A stretch of DNA of 22,986 nucleotides from Solirubrobacteraceae bacterium (GTDB taxonomy: Bacteria; Actinomycetota; Thermoleophilia; Solirubrobacterales; Solirubrobacteraceae), in the NCBI GenBank assembly GCA_016462625.1, contig JAEMSV010000058.1:1-22986 (forward strand), given 5' to 3'. The notes beneath the pieces are model-generated. The model was not told where the DNA came from. It saw only the letters and a list, made by a program, of their open reading frames with translations, and did not search any database. The position numbers were made by a program, and so were the translations under genes. Shown in pieces: positions 14,898 to 21,782 of the stretch; within the stretch, counting starts at the first letter, position 1, and every line of letters begins with the position of its first letter.

Positions 14898-15635
14898 TCA
14901 GCCCTTCTTGCAGGGGAACGAGTCGTCCACCGTGATCGGCTCGTGCGTGCGGAACGAGAACGTGCCGCGGGCCTTCCACTTGCCGCCCTTGCACTCGTTG
15001 ACCTCGACCAGGCCGCGGGTCTTGCCCTTCTTGTCCTTGAACTTCTTGCCGACCTTGACCTGGAACTTGTTGATCGAGACCGGAACACCCGGGGCCGGCT
15101 CCTGCAGGCTCTCCGGGATGTTGACGTTCAGCGCGAGGCCGAAGTCGCCGGAGCCCTTGCTGATCTTGACCGGCAGGTTCGACTGGATCCGCAGCGGGCT
15201 CGAGCCCTCGAGGAACAGGTTCACCAGGCTCTTGCCGCCGTTGGCGGCGATGATCGTGACGTCCTTCTGCGTGATGCCGCCCGGCGCGGACGCCTCGACG
15301 GTGCCGCTGCCGACGATCGAGCCCTCAGGGCAGTCATCGGTGGACTTGGCCGCGTCGATGCTGCTCGACGAGCACTTCGGCAGGAGGTCGCCGTTCCAGA
15401 CAGACCCCTTCGGGAACGCCACGGACGCCTTCGTCGTCGTCGGCGCGAGCGCGCCGGTCGAGTCCTTAGTACCGGTGCTGAAGTTGACGGTGATAGACGT
15501 CTTCTTGCTCTTCGTGCTCGCCTTGTTCGGCGTGGCGCTCACGTCAAGGGACTGCGTGACCTCGGCGGTTGCAGCGGCCGGCAGGGCCAGAGCGGCAGCG
15601 GCCACAAGGGCCAGCGAAATCGTCGTCCTACGCAT
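14898..15635 (-). CDS. Secreted four-cysteine protein, paralogue 2
   Basis: ATG at 15635 gives 245 residues, with GGAGA upstream. The signal peptide MRRTTISLALVAAAALALP ends near ATA. The mature protein reads VTQSLDVSATPNKASTKSKK, FPKGSVWNGDLLPKC, IDAAKSTDDCPEGSIVGSG, IIAANGGKSLVNLFLEGSSP, and ends VEVNECKGGKWKARG...FPCKKG. It aligns end to end with paralogues 1 and 3, including four cysteines and the NGGK-VN-F-EG-SPLR core. Its 3' end shares the identical 20 bp GCTCAGCCCTTCTTGCAGGG with paralogue 3, pointing to tandem duplication. No catalytic motif is visible; an extracellular or cell-surface structural role is possible but unproven. Confidence 0.78.
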   Translation of the reverse strand: MRRTTISLALVAAAALALPAAATAEVTQSLDVSATPNKASTKSKKTSITVNFSTGTKDSTGALAPTTTKASVAFPKGSVWNGDLLPKCSSSSIDAAKSTDDCPEGSIVGSGTVEASAPGGITQKDVTIIAANGGKSLVNLFLEGSSPLRIQSNLPVKISKGSGDFGLALNVNIPESLQEPAPGVPVSINKFQVKVGKKFKDKKGKTRGLVEVNECKGGKWKARGTFSFRTHEPITVDDSFPCKKG

Positions 15636-15822
15636 GTATCTCTCTCCGTCTCCCGATGGATGGATGGGTGGGGGTACAGCCTCCCTGGCATTGGAACACC
15701 CGAACGCCGAGAAGGTTGCGGTGCAGGTTGCACGTCCCCCGTTGTCACCGACGCGCTACCCGCAGGTGCATTCGACCACACCGGGCGGATTCATCGCGCA
15801 GGTTCACTCCCACGCCCGATGC

Positions 15823-15828
15823 TACCGT
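15823..15828 (+). promoter_or_regulatory. Candidate -10 box TACCGT for the thioredoxin-fold gene
   Basis: TACCGT ends 8 nt before the GTG at 15837, consistent with a leaderless transcript. About 90 bp upstream, GTGCA-ggt-TGCAC (15721-15733) is a short inverted repeat that could be an operator. Confidence 0.4.
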
Positions 15829-15836
15829 CGCCGACC

Positions 15837-16580
15837 GTGCGCGCGCCCGACAACAAGATCCCCGCACCGCCGTTCCCGCGCGAGCTGGCGTGGGCCAACG
15901 TCGCGATGCTGCGGATGGACCAGCAGAAGGGCCGTCCGGTCCTCGTCGAGTTCTGGGACTTCTGCCGCGTCAACTCGCTGCGGACCATCCCCTATCTCCA
16001 GGCCTGGCACGAGCGCTACGCCGAGGAGGGGCTGCGCGTGATCGGCGTGCATTCGGGCGCGTTCCCGCCCTCGCAGGACGAGGAGCAGATCCGCGCCGCC
16101 GTCGAGCGGCTCGGCATCACCTACCCCGTCGCGATCGACGGGAAGTGGAACATCTGGCACGACTACGGGAACAAGGGCTGGCCCGCCCGCTACCTCTGGA
16201 CCCAGGATCTGTGGCTGCACAGCCAGCACTACGGCGAGGGCGCGTACGGCGAGACCGAGCGCGAGATCCAGGAGCTCCTCGGCATCGAGCGCGAGCTCGT
16301 CGAGCCCAGGCGCCCCGAGGACGCGGCCGACGCGCTCGTCGGCCAGGTCACCGCCGAGCAGACGGGCGCGTACAACGGTCTGTACGAGGCGGGCTCGGTC
16401 TGGGCGGTCGTCTCCGGCAGCGGGACGCTGACCGTCAACGGCGTTGCACTCGAGGTCGAGTACCCGGGCTGCGTGCCGCTCGTCGAACACGAGCGGCACA
16501 CCGCCGGAGTGCTGGAACTGCAGGCCGGTGACGGGGTCACCGTCCACGCCGTGCAGTTCGCGCCCGGCGTGGTGGCGTGA
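15837..16580 (+). CDS. DipZ/TlpA-like thioredoxin-fold protein with C-terminal beta domain
   Basis: GTG at 15837, 8 nt after TACCGT, gives 247 residues (MRAPDNKIPAPPFP...). The thioredoxin fold spans about 30-160: GRPVLVEFWDFCRVNSLRTIPYLQAWHERYAEEGLRVIGVHS, then the cis-proline region NKGWPARYLWTQD and YGEGAYGETEREIQELL. This is the pattern of the DipZ C-terminal/TlpA group, in which WTYTCINSLR is usual. Here the second active-site cysteine is absent (C43-R-V-N46), so it cannot form an intramolecular CxxC disulfide. About 90 further residues (165-247) form a beta-rich module like the one that follows the thioredoxin domain in DipZ. No signal peptide is evident. It sits between secreted four-cysteine paralogues 2 and 3. 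Confidence 0.82.
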   Translation: MRAPDNKIPAPPFPRELAWANVAMLRMDQQKGRPVLVEFWDFCRVNSLRTIPYLQAWHERYAEEGLRVIGVHSGAFPPSQDEEQIRAAVERLGITYPVAIDGKWNIWHDYGNKGWPARYLWTQDLWLHSQHYGEGAYGETEREIQELLGIERELVEPRRPEDAADALVGQVTAEQTGAYNGLYEAGSVWAVVSGSGTLTVNGVALEVEYPGCVPLVEHERHTAGVLELQAGDGVTVHAVQFAPGVVA

Positions 16581-16586
16581 CCCCGC

Positions 16587-16606
16587 CAGGGGCGGCCGAC
16601 CCCCTG
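16587..16606. terminator. Hairpin between convergent genes
   Basis: CAGGGG (16587-16592) and CCCCTG (16601-16606) pair around an 8-nt GC-rich loop within the 27-bp gap between the thioredoxin-fold gene and secreted paralogue 3. It could serve both strands; the stem is short and there is no U-tract. Confidence 0.35.
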
Positions 16607-16607
16607 C

Positions 16608-17342
16608 TCAGCCCTTCTTGCAGGGCAGCGTCTGGTCGGCGACGAAGCTCTCCGCCGGCGCGCGGAAGTCGAGCTTGCCCTGGCCGAACCACTTACCGCC
16701 GGTGCACTTCGTGACCTCGATGATGCCGCGCGTCTTGCCCTTGATCTTCATGGACTTGCCGAGCGTCAGCGACAGATCCGTGATCGACACCGGGACGCCC
16801 GGCGCCGGCTCCTGAAGCGCCTCGGGCACCGGGATGTCCGCGCGCAGGCCGAACTTGCCGGTCTGCTTGACGAGCTTGACCTCGATGTTCGAGAGCAGCC
16901 GCAGCGGGCTCGTGCCCTCGACGAACATGTTCACCGTGGACTTGCCGCCGTTGGCGATGATGATCGTCACATCGTCCTGCACGATCCCGCCCGGCGCCCC
17001 GCCAGCGACAGCACCCTTGCCGACGACCGAGCCCTCGGGGCAGTCCTCCGTCGACTTCTCCGAGTCGATCTTGCTCGCGGCGCACTTCGGGAACAGGTCA
17101 CCGTTCCACGTCGAGCCCGGCGGCAGCAGCAGCGTCGCGTTGGTCAACGTCGGCGGCAGCGCCCCCGTCGTGTCCTTTTGCGAGACGACCGCCTTGAGGG
17201 TGATCGGGTACTTCTTCTTCTTCGTACTCGACTTGCCCGGCGTCGCGGTGATCTTGAACTCACGAATGAGCTCGGCCTGTGCGACGGCCGGAACGGCGAG
17301 GGCCGTCGCGGCCGCGATCGCAATGGCGATGCGCTTCGTCAT
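16608..17342 (-). CDS. Secreted four-cysteine protein, paralogue 3
   Basis: ATG at 17342 gives 244 residues, with a strong GGGAGGAG ribosome site (17349-17356). The signal peptide MTKRIAIAIAAATALAVPAVA ends near AQA. The mature sequence follows the family: FKITATPGKSSTKKKK, LLPPGSTWNGDLFPKC, IDSEKSTEDCPEGSVVGKG, NGGKSTVNMFVEGTSPLR, GLRADIPVPEALQEPAPGVP, EVTKCTGGKWFGQG, ending LPCKKG. All four cysteines are conserved. Its leader contains a GC-rich hairpin, and GGGAGACGG in that leader also occurs in the paralogue 2 leader. It converges on the thioredoxin-fold gene. Function unknown. Confidence 0.78.
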   Translation of the reverse strand: MTKRIAIAIAAATALAVPAVAQAELIREFKITATPGKSSTKKKKYPITLKAVVSQKDTTGALPPTLTNATLLLPPGSTWNGDLFPKCAASKIDSEKSTEDCPEGSVVGKGAVAGGAPGGIVQDDVTIIIANGGKSTVNMFVEGTSPLRLLSNIEVKLVKQTGKFGLRADIPVPEALQEPAPGVPVSITDLSLTLGKSMKIKGKTRGIIEVTKCTGGKWFGQGKLDFRAPAESFVADQTLPCKKG

Positions 17343-17361
17343 CTGGGTCTCCTCCCTTGAT

Positions 17362-17386
17362 GGGCGCCGTCTCCCATGCGGCGCCC
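17362..17386 (-). other. Leader hairpin of secreted paralogue 3
   Basis: GGGCGCCG (17362-17369) and CGGCGCCC (17379-17386) are perfect 8-bp inverted repeats around a 9-nt loop, 6 bp upstream of the GGGAGGAG ribosome site. This could be an mRNA-stabilising 5' hairpin or an operator. Confidence 0.5.
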
Positions 17387-17476
17387 AGGATCGCGTCAGT
17401 CTGCCAGCAATGGTTGTCAGTTAGGGAATTTCAGCCCCCGGTGCTTCCTGCAACCACCTGCCGGTGTGTCGTGCCT

Positions 17477-18604
17477 TCAATCGGCTCTGGATAAACCCGC
17501 GGGCCGCAGCGCGGCACGTGGCACATCCGAAAGAAGCCGTTCGAGCCGTGGCGGCCCGGACCCCGCCTCATCGACGATCACGGCGTTGCCCGCCCAGTAC
17601 GGGCTGACCCCGTCGGGTCCGTGGATGAAGTGGCCTTCGTACACCCAAGAACCCGTGTTGTGGAGGGAAGTTTCGGTGCCCGGAACCCGCCATTCGGCCT
17701 GATCGTCGTCCGGCAGCGGACCGGCCCGGTGGCTGTGGCCGAACACGACGTGGGCGGTGTCCAGCCGCAGACGCAGGACGGCCTCACCGATCGCCTCGAG
17801 GACGGCGCGGCGGAGCGCAGGACCCCTGACGTCTGCGCGCACCGGACCGAGCCCGGCCCGGTTGACCGCGAGGACCGCGAGGGGGAAGAGCCGAGCGAGC
17901 GCGCGGTGGCTCAGCGGCCGGTGCCCGTCGCCGGCGAGGATCCGGTAGACGCGAACCCCGCTGCCCGCGCTCCCGGCAGCCCGATCGGCGCGCGTGCGCT
18001 GCGCCAGCGCGCCCGACCACGCGTAGTTCGGCGCGAGCACCCGCTCGTAGTCATCGGGCGTCGCAGGGTCGTCGACCTGCCCGGCCAGCCGGGCGGTCAA
18101 GCCCGCGGCGAGACGCTCGAACGTGGGGATCGTGCTGTGCACGTCGAGGTAGTGGCCGTGGGTCGCGTAGACGTCGTCGCGCAGCCAGAGCCCGGGATAG
18201 GCGAAGCGCACCTGGGCCGGGGCGAGCAGCGCCGCGACCCGCTCGCCCACCCACGAGGACTCCTCGGCGCCGAAGCGCTGCTCGAACCCGAGGGGCGCCG
18301 CACGCTCGCGCTGACGCCGGGCGTGCCAGTCGGCAGCCAGCTCGTGGTCGTGATTGCCCGGGACGACGACGATCTCGCGCCCCGGCCCCGCCATCGCCCC
18401 GCCGAGCTCGCGCAGCACGCGCTCCGCACGGCCCAGGGCGTCGGCCGCCGGCCCGTGGCGAAGTTCCAGCGTGTCACCGAGCAGCACGAGCCGATCGACC
18501 CCGCGCAGCCGCGCAACCAGCGCACCACGCGCGACCGGCTGCTGCAGCACGTCATCGCCGCCGGGCCGGCCGAGATGGAGGTCCGAGACGACCAGCGTGG
18601 TCAT
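17477..18604 (-). CDS. Calcineurin-like metallophosphoesterase
   Basis: ATG at 18604 gives 375 residues. All metallophosphoesterase blocks are present in order: D8-x-H10 (SDLHLG), GDTLEL (Asp44), GNHDH (83-87), THGHYLD (148-154) and GHSHRAG (289-295). A long insertion of about 140 residues between the last two blocks is rich in Arg/Ala and probably carries substrate specificity. The architecture loosely recalls LpxH-like enzymes, but actinobacteria of this kind lack lipid A, so I leave the substrate open. The gene starts 21 bp after ispH on the same strand and is probably co-transcribed with it. The 134 bp after its stop, up to paralogue 3, hold no gene. Confidence 0.85.
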   Translation of the reverse strand: MTTLVVSDLHLGRPGGDDVLQQPVARGALVARLRGVDRLVLLGDTLELRHGPAADALGRAERVLRELGGAMAGPGREIVVVPGNHDHELAADWHARRQRERAAPLGFEQRFGAEESSWVGERVAALLAPAQVRFAYPGLWLRDDVYATHGHYLDVHSTIPTFERLAAGLTARLAGQVDDPATPDDYERVLAPNYAWSGALAQRTRADRAAGSAGSGVRVYRILAGDGHRPLSHRALARLFPLAVLAVNRAGLGPVRADVRGPALRRAVLEAIGEAVLRLRLDTAHVVFGHSHRAGPLPDDDQAEWRVPGTETSLHNTGSWVYEGHFIHGPDGVSPYWAGNAVIVDEAGSGPPRLERLLSDVPRAALRPAGLSRAD

Positions 18605-18625
18605 CGCGGGCGGCTTTGGCCGTCT

Positions 18626-19591
18626 CTAGGCCGACGCCGCCGCGGCGTCCTGGCGGATGCGCTTCGGCAGCATGAACCGGACGTCCTCGCGCAGCACCTC
18701 GAACTCCTCGACCTGCTCGACCCCGCGCTCGCGGAAGAACGTGACGAGGCGCTCGACCAGCTCCTCCGGCGCGGACGCGCCCGAGCTGATGCCGACGACC
18801 CGCTTGCCGCCGAGCCACTGCTCGCGGACCTGGTCCTCGCGGTCGATGAGGTAGGCCTCGGTGCCGAGCTCCTCGGCGACCTGCACGAGGCGGTTCGAGT
18901 TCGACGAGTTCTTCGAGCCGATCACCAGCACGAGATCGCACAGCGGCGCCATCTGCTTGACGGCGGCCTGCCGGTTCGTGGTGGCGTAGCAGATGTCGTC
19001 GGTGCGCGGTCCCGTGATGTTCGGGAACTTCTCGCGCAGCTTGTTGATGATCGCGCGGGTCTCGTCCACCGACAGCGTGGTCTGCGAGATGTAGGCCACC
19101 CGGTCGGGATCGTCGACCTCCAGGCTGTCGACGTCGGCCTCGGTCTCGACGAGCACGATGTGGTCGGGCGCCTCGCCCATCGTGCCCTCGACCTCCTCGT
19201 GCCCGGCGTGGCCCACGAGGACGATCGTGTAGCCGTCCGCCGCGAACTTGACGGCCTCGCGGTGGACCTTCGTCACCAGCGGGCAGGTCGCGTCGATGGT
19301 CTGCAGGCTGCGCCGCTCGGCGTCTGCATGGACGGCCGGCGAAACGCCGTGCGCGGAGAAGATCGTGATCGCGTTCTCGGGGATCGAGTCGTCGAGCTCG
19401 TCGACGAAGACCGCACCCTTGGCGCGCAGCTCCCCCACCACGTGCTTGTTGTGGACGATCTCCTTGCGGACGTAGACCGGCGCGCCGTACAGCTCGAGCG
19501 CGCGCTCGACGGTCTGGACCGCCCGGTCGACGCCCGCGCAGTAGCCGCGCGGGGCGGCCAGCAGCAGCTTCTCGACGGTATTGGCGCTCAC
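18626..19591 (-). CDS. ispH: 4-hydroxy-3-methylbut-2-enyl diphosphate reductase IspH
   Basis: GTG at 19591 gives 321 residues, the family's normal length. The three iron-sulfur ligand cysteines are visible: C18 (PRGYCAGVDRAV), C103 (DATCPLVTKVH) and C201 (DDICYATTNRQ). Catalytic Glu133 lies in GHAGHEEVEGTMGE, and the substrate-binding SKNSSNSNRL and GISSGASAPEELV segments are also present. IspH carries out the last step of the MEP pathway, reducing HMBPP to IPP and DMAPP with a [4Fe-4S] cluster. A TACACT box ends 7 nt before the GTG and no ribosome site is seen, so it is probably leaderless. The phosphoesterase follows after 21 bp. Confidence 0.96.
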   Translation of the reverse strand: MSANTVEKLLLAAPRGYCAGVDRAVQTVERALELYGAPVYVRKEIVHNKHVVGELRAKGAVFVDELDDSIPENAITIFSAHGVSPAVHADAERRSLQTIDATCPLVTKVHREAVKFAADGYTIVLVGHAGHEEVEGTMGEAPDHIVLVETEADVDSLEVDDPDRVAYISQTTLSVDETRAIINKLREKFPNITGPRTDDICYATTNRQAAVKQMAPLCDLVLVIGSKNSSNSNRLVQVAEELGTEAYLIDREDQVREQWLGGKRVVGISSGASAPEELVERLVTFFRERGVEQVEEFEVLREDVRFMLPKRIRQDAAAASA

Positions 19592-19598
19592 CGCTCTG

Positions 19599-19604
19599 AG
19601 TGTA
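19599..19604 (-). promoter_or_regulatory. Candidate -10 box TACACT for leaderless ispH
   Basis: TACACT on the minus strand ends 7 nt before the ispH GTG, placing the expected start site at or beside the start codon. The gap to the upstream M28 gene is only 20 bp. Confidence 0.5.
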
Positions 19605-19611
19605 GAGGCCG

Positions 19612-20616
19612 CTATCTGCGGCGCTCGATCAAGGCGAAGACCGCTTCGCCGGTGGCGTCGAGGCTCGCCTCGCTGACGGCGTCGAGGTTGTCCTGCGGCG
19701 TGTCGCGCTGCGGGTAGTCGAAGTCGATGAGGTCGATCGCCGGGACACCCGCCTCGAGGAAGGGCGTGTGGTCGTCGAGGATCTGCCCGGAGACGGCCGC
19801 GGGGAACAACGTGCCCACGCCCACCGAGCGCGCCGCGGCGCGCAGCTGCGCCCAGAGGCGCGGATCCGAGCTGGCCTCACGCGGGAACCGCAGGCCCTCG
19901 CGCTCGGCGATGTAGTCGAGGAGGACCATCTCGCGGGTCTGGTCGCCGTGGCGCTCGGCGTACGCCTTCGAGCCACGCAGCGCGTCCCGGTAGAAGTCGG
20001 TCGAGCCCTTCGGCTCCTCCTCGCCGTCGAAGAGTACGAAGCGGACTTCGCGGTCTCCGCTGCGGTGCGTCGCCTTCAGCGCCCGCGCGAGCTCGACGAC
20101 CGCCGCCGTGCCCGCCGCACCGTCGTTGGCGCCGACATGATCGGGCACGCTCGCCTCCGTGTCGTAGTGCGCGCCGACGACGATCGCCGGCTTGAGGCCT
20201 GGCAGCACCCCCGTGACGTTGCGCAGTCCGGGTTGGCCGGGAATCGCCTCGAACCGCCCCCGCGGGAGCTCGGCGCGCAACCGCTCGGCGAGGCGATGCG
20301 AGGGCGGCGAGCCGGCCGGCCGCGGCCCGTACTCCTCGACCTGGGTCCGCAGGAGGGCGAACGCGCGGGCGCCGTCGAAGCGATCGACGCGCGCGCGAGG
20401 CACCGACGACGCGGACGTCGTGGCCGCTGTCGCGACCGTGGGCGCGCTGTGGCCGCCGCGCAGGAAGTCCGGCAGCGGGAAGCCCGACGCGGCCCAGATC
20501 ACGAGCGCGCCGCCGAGCAGGATCTGGGCGAGCAGGACCCCGCCCAGCACCTTCAGCGGGCCGCTGCCGAATCCACCCTGAGGCGGTTCTTCTCCGGTGC
20601 TTCCGTGGTTTTCCAC
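19612..20616 (-). CDS. M28-family zinc aminopeptidase, membrane-anchored
   Basis: GTG at 20616 gives 334 residues. A polar N-terminus precedes one membrane helix (about 22-44) and a Ser/Thr/Ala linker; the rest is extracytoplasmic. The di-zinc M28 set is complete: H150-x-D152 (GAHYDTE), D165 (GANDGAAG), E199/E200 (FDGEEE), D234 (LLDYI) and H283 (DDHTPFLEAG). M28 members are aminopeptidases or glutaminyl cyclase-like enzymes. The sequence YDT-x-GANDGA-DGEE-DDHxPF is also typical of glutaminyl cyclases, so that activity is a real alternative. A TACGGT box ends 7 nt before the GTG. Confidence 0.88.
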   Translation of the reverse strand: MENHGSTGEEPPQGGFGSGPLKVLGGVLLAQILLGGALVIWAASGFPLPDFLRGGHSAPTVATAATTSASSVPRARVDRFDGARAFALLRTQVEEYGPRPAGSPPSHRLAERLRAELPRGRFEAIPGQPGLRNVTGVLPGLKPAIVVGAHYDTEASVPDHVGANDGAAGTAAVVELARALKATHRSGDREVRFVLFDGEEEPKGSTDFYRDALRGSKAYAERHGDQTREMVLLDYIAEREGLRFPREASSDPRLWAQLRAAARSVGVGTLFPAAVSGQILDDHTPFLEAGVPAIDLIDFDYPQRDTPQDNLDAVSEASLDATGEAVFALIERRR

Positions 20617-20623
20617 CTTCAGG

Positions 20624-20629
20624 ACCGTA
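20624..20629 (-). promoter_or_regulatory. Candidate -10 box TACGGT for the M28 peptidase
   Basis: TACGGT on the minus strand ends 7 nt before the GTG at 20616. The divergent epimerase gene starts about 40 bp away. Confidence 0.4.
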
Positions 20630-20664
20630 CTGCCGTTCGGTCCGGGTGATACGACTTGCCCCGC

Positions 20665-21720
20665 ATGCGGATCGTTGTGGTGGGCGCCACGGGCAATGTC
20701 GGAACCAGCGTGCTGCGCAAGCTTCGCGCAGACGCGACGGTCCGTCAGATCGTCGGCGTGGCCCGCCGACGGCCGCCCGGCGCGCCCCTGAAGACCTCGT
20801 GGCTGGCCGCCGACATCTCACGCGCCGATCTGACGCCGGTGTTCGAGGGCGCGGACGCCGTGGTGCACCTCGCGTGGACGCAGCAGCCACCGCGCGACGC
20901 CGACGCGCGCTGGGCGACCAACGTCACCGGCGCCACCCGGGTGCTCGACGCCGTCCGCCGGGCGAACGTCCCCGCCGTCGTGGTCGTGTCGTCCTCGGCG
21001 GTGTATACGCCGGCGTCGTCCGACGAACGCGTCGGCGAGGACGCGCAGCGCAGCGGGGTCCCGACGTCCTCGTTCGCCCGGCACAAGGCCGCGGTCGAGG
21101 TCGTCATGGACCACTTCGAGGCGCACCACCCGCACATCCGGCTCGTGCGGCTGCGACCGGGAGCGATCTTCAAGCGCGAGGCCGCGGGCTCGGTCCGCGA
21201 CACGTTCCTCGGCCCGATGCTCCCGGCGCGGGTGATCAGTCGCGGACGCAGGCCGATGATCCCCGACGTCCGCGGCGCCCGGCTGCAGGCCGTGCACTCG
21301 TTCGACGTCGCCGACGCCGTGCGCCTGGCGGTCGTGCGGCGCGACGTCCGCGGCGCGTACAACCTCGCCGCCGAGCCGGTGCTGGACGCACGACTGGTGC
21401 AGGCCGCCCTCGGCTTGCGCGCGGTCCGCCTCTCGCGGGCGGCCGCGCGCGCGGCCCTCGACGCCAGCTTCCGCCTCGGGCTGCAACCGACAGAGCCCGG
21501 CTGGCTGGACCTCGCCACGCAGGCGCCGCTGGTCGACCCCACGCGCGCCCGCACCCATCTCGGATGGGAGCCGGCGTTCAGCTCGACCGCCGCGCTGACC
21601 GAGCTGATCGATGGACTCGCGGCCGGCGAACCCGGCCCGCTGACGCCTCCCGACGTGCCTGCACTGGCCGCCTCCGAGGCTCCGCACCGCATCCGCAGAC
21701 ACACCCCCGCCGGTCACTGA
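20665..21720 (+). CDS. NAD-dependent epimerase/dehydratase-like (extended SDR) protein
   Basis: ATG at 20665 gives 351 residues beginning MRIVVVGATGNVGTSVL, with the extended-SDR nucleotide motif GxxGxxG at 7-13. A TTG three codons upstream is possible but would precede the usual first strand. Other landmarks are AADISRADL, VVHLAW (67-71), NVTGATRVLDAV and VVVSSSAVY (106-114). The catalytic YxxxK is F137-A-R-H-K141: tyrosine is replaced by phenylalanine, so normal SDR redox chemistry is doubtful. The C-terminal third (LDPTRARTHLGWEPAFSSTAALTELI) is the usual substrate-side region. It diverges from the M28 gene and lies 62 bp before an acyltransferase gene on the same strand. Confidence 0.85.
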   Translation: MRIVVVGATGNVGTSVLRKLRADATVRQIVGVARRRPPGAPLKTSWLAADISRADLTPVFEGADAVVHLAWTQQPPRDADARWATNVTGATRVLDAVRRANVPAVVVVSSSAVYTPASSDERVGEDAQRSGVPTSSFARHKAAVEVVMDHFEAHHPHIRLVRLRPGAIFKREAAGSVRDTFLGPMLPARVISRGRRPMIPDVRGARLQAVHSFDVADAVRLAVVRRDVRGAYNLAAEPVLDARLVQAALGLRAVRLSRAAARAALDASFRLGLQPTEPGWLDLATQAPLVDPTRARTHLGWEPAFSSTAALTELIDGLAAGEPGPLTPPDVPALAASEAPHRIRRHTPAGH

Positions 21721-21766
21721 CGGACCGTCAACTCGAACCTCCGTCGTGCTGATCCCCAGACCTGGG

Positions 21767-21772
21767 TATGTT
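21767..21772 (+). promoter_or_regulatory. Candidate -10 box TATGTT for the acyltransferase
   Basis: TATGTT ends 10 nt before the ATG at 21783. The box overlaps an earlier in-frame ATG (21768), which argues for the later start. Confidence 0.4.
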
Positions 21773-21782
21773 CAGTGCGGAC

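Noticed and set aside
15652..15676. Tandem repeat of ATGG units upstream of secreted paralogue 2
   Set aside because: Only three to four imperfect units; too short to call a repeat element.
17621..19717. 698-codon open frame on the plus strand
   Set aside because: Antisense to the phosphoesterase and ispH, both with complete active sites; low-complexity Arg/Asp/Val composition.
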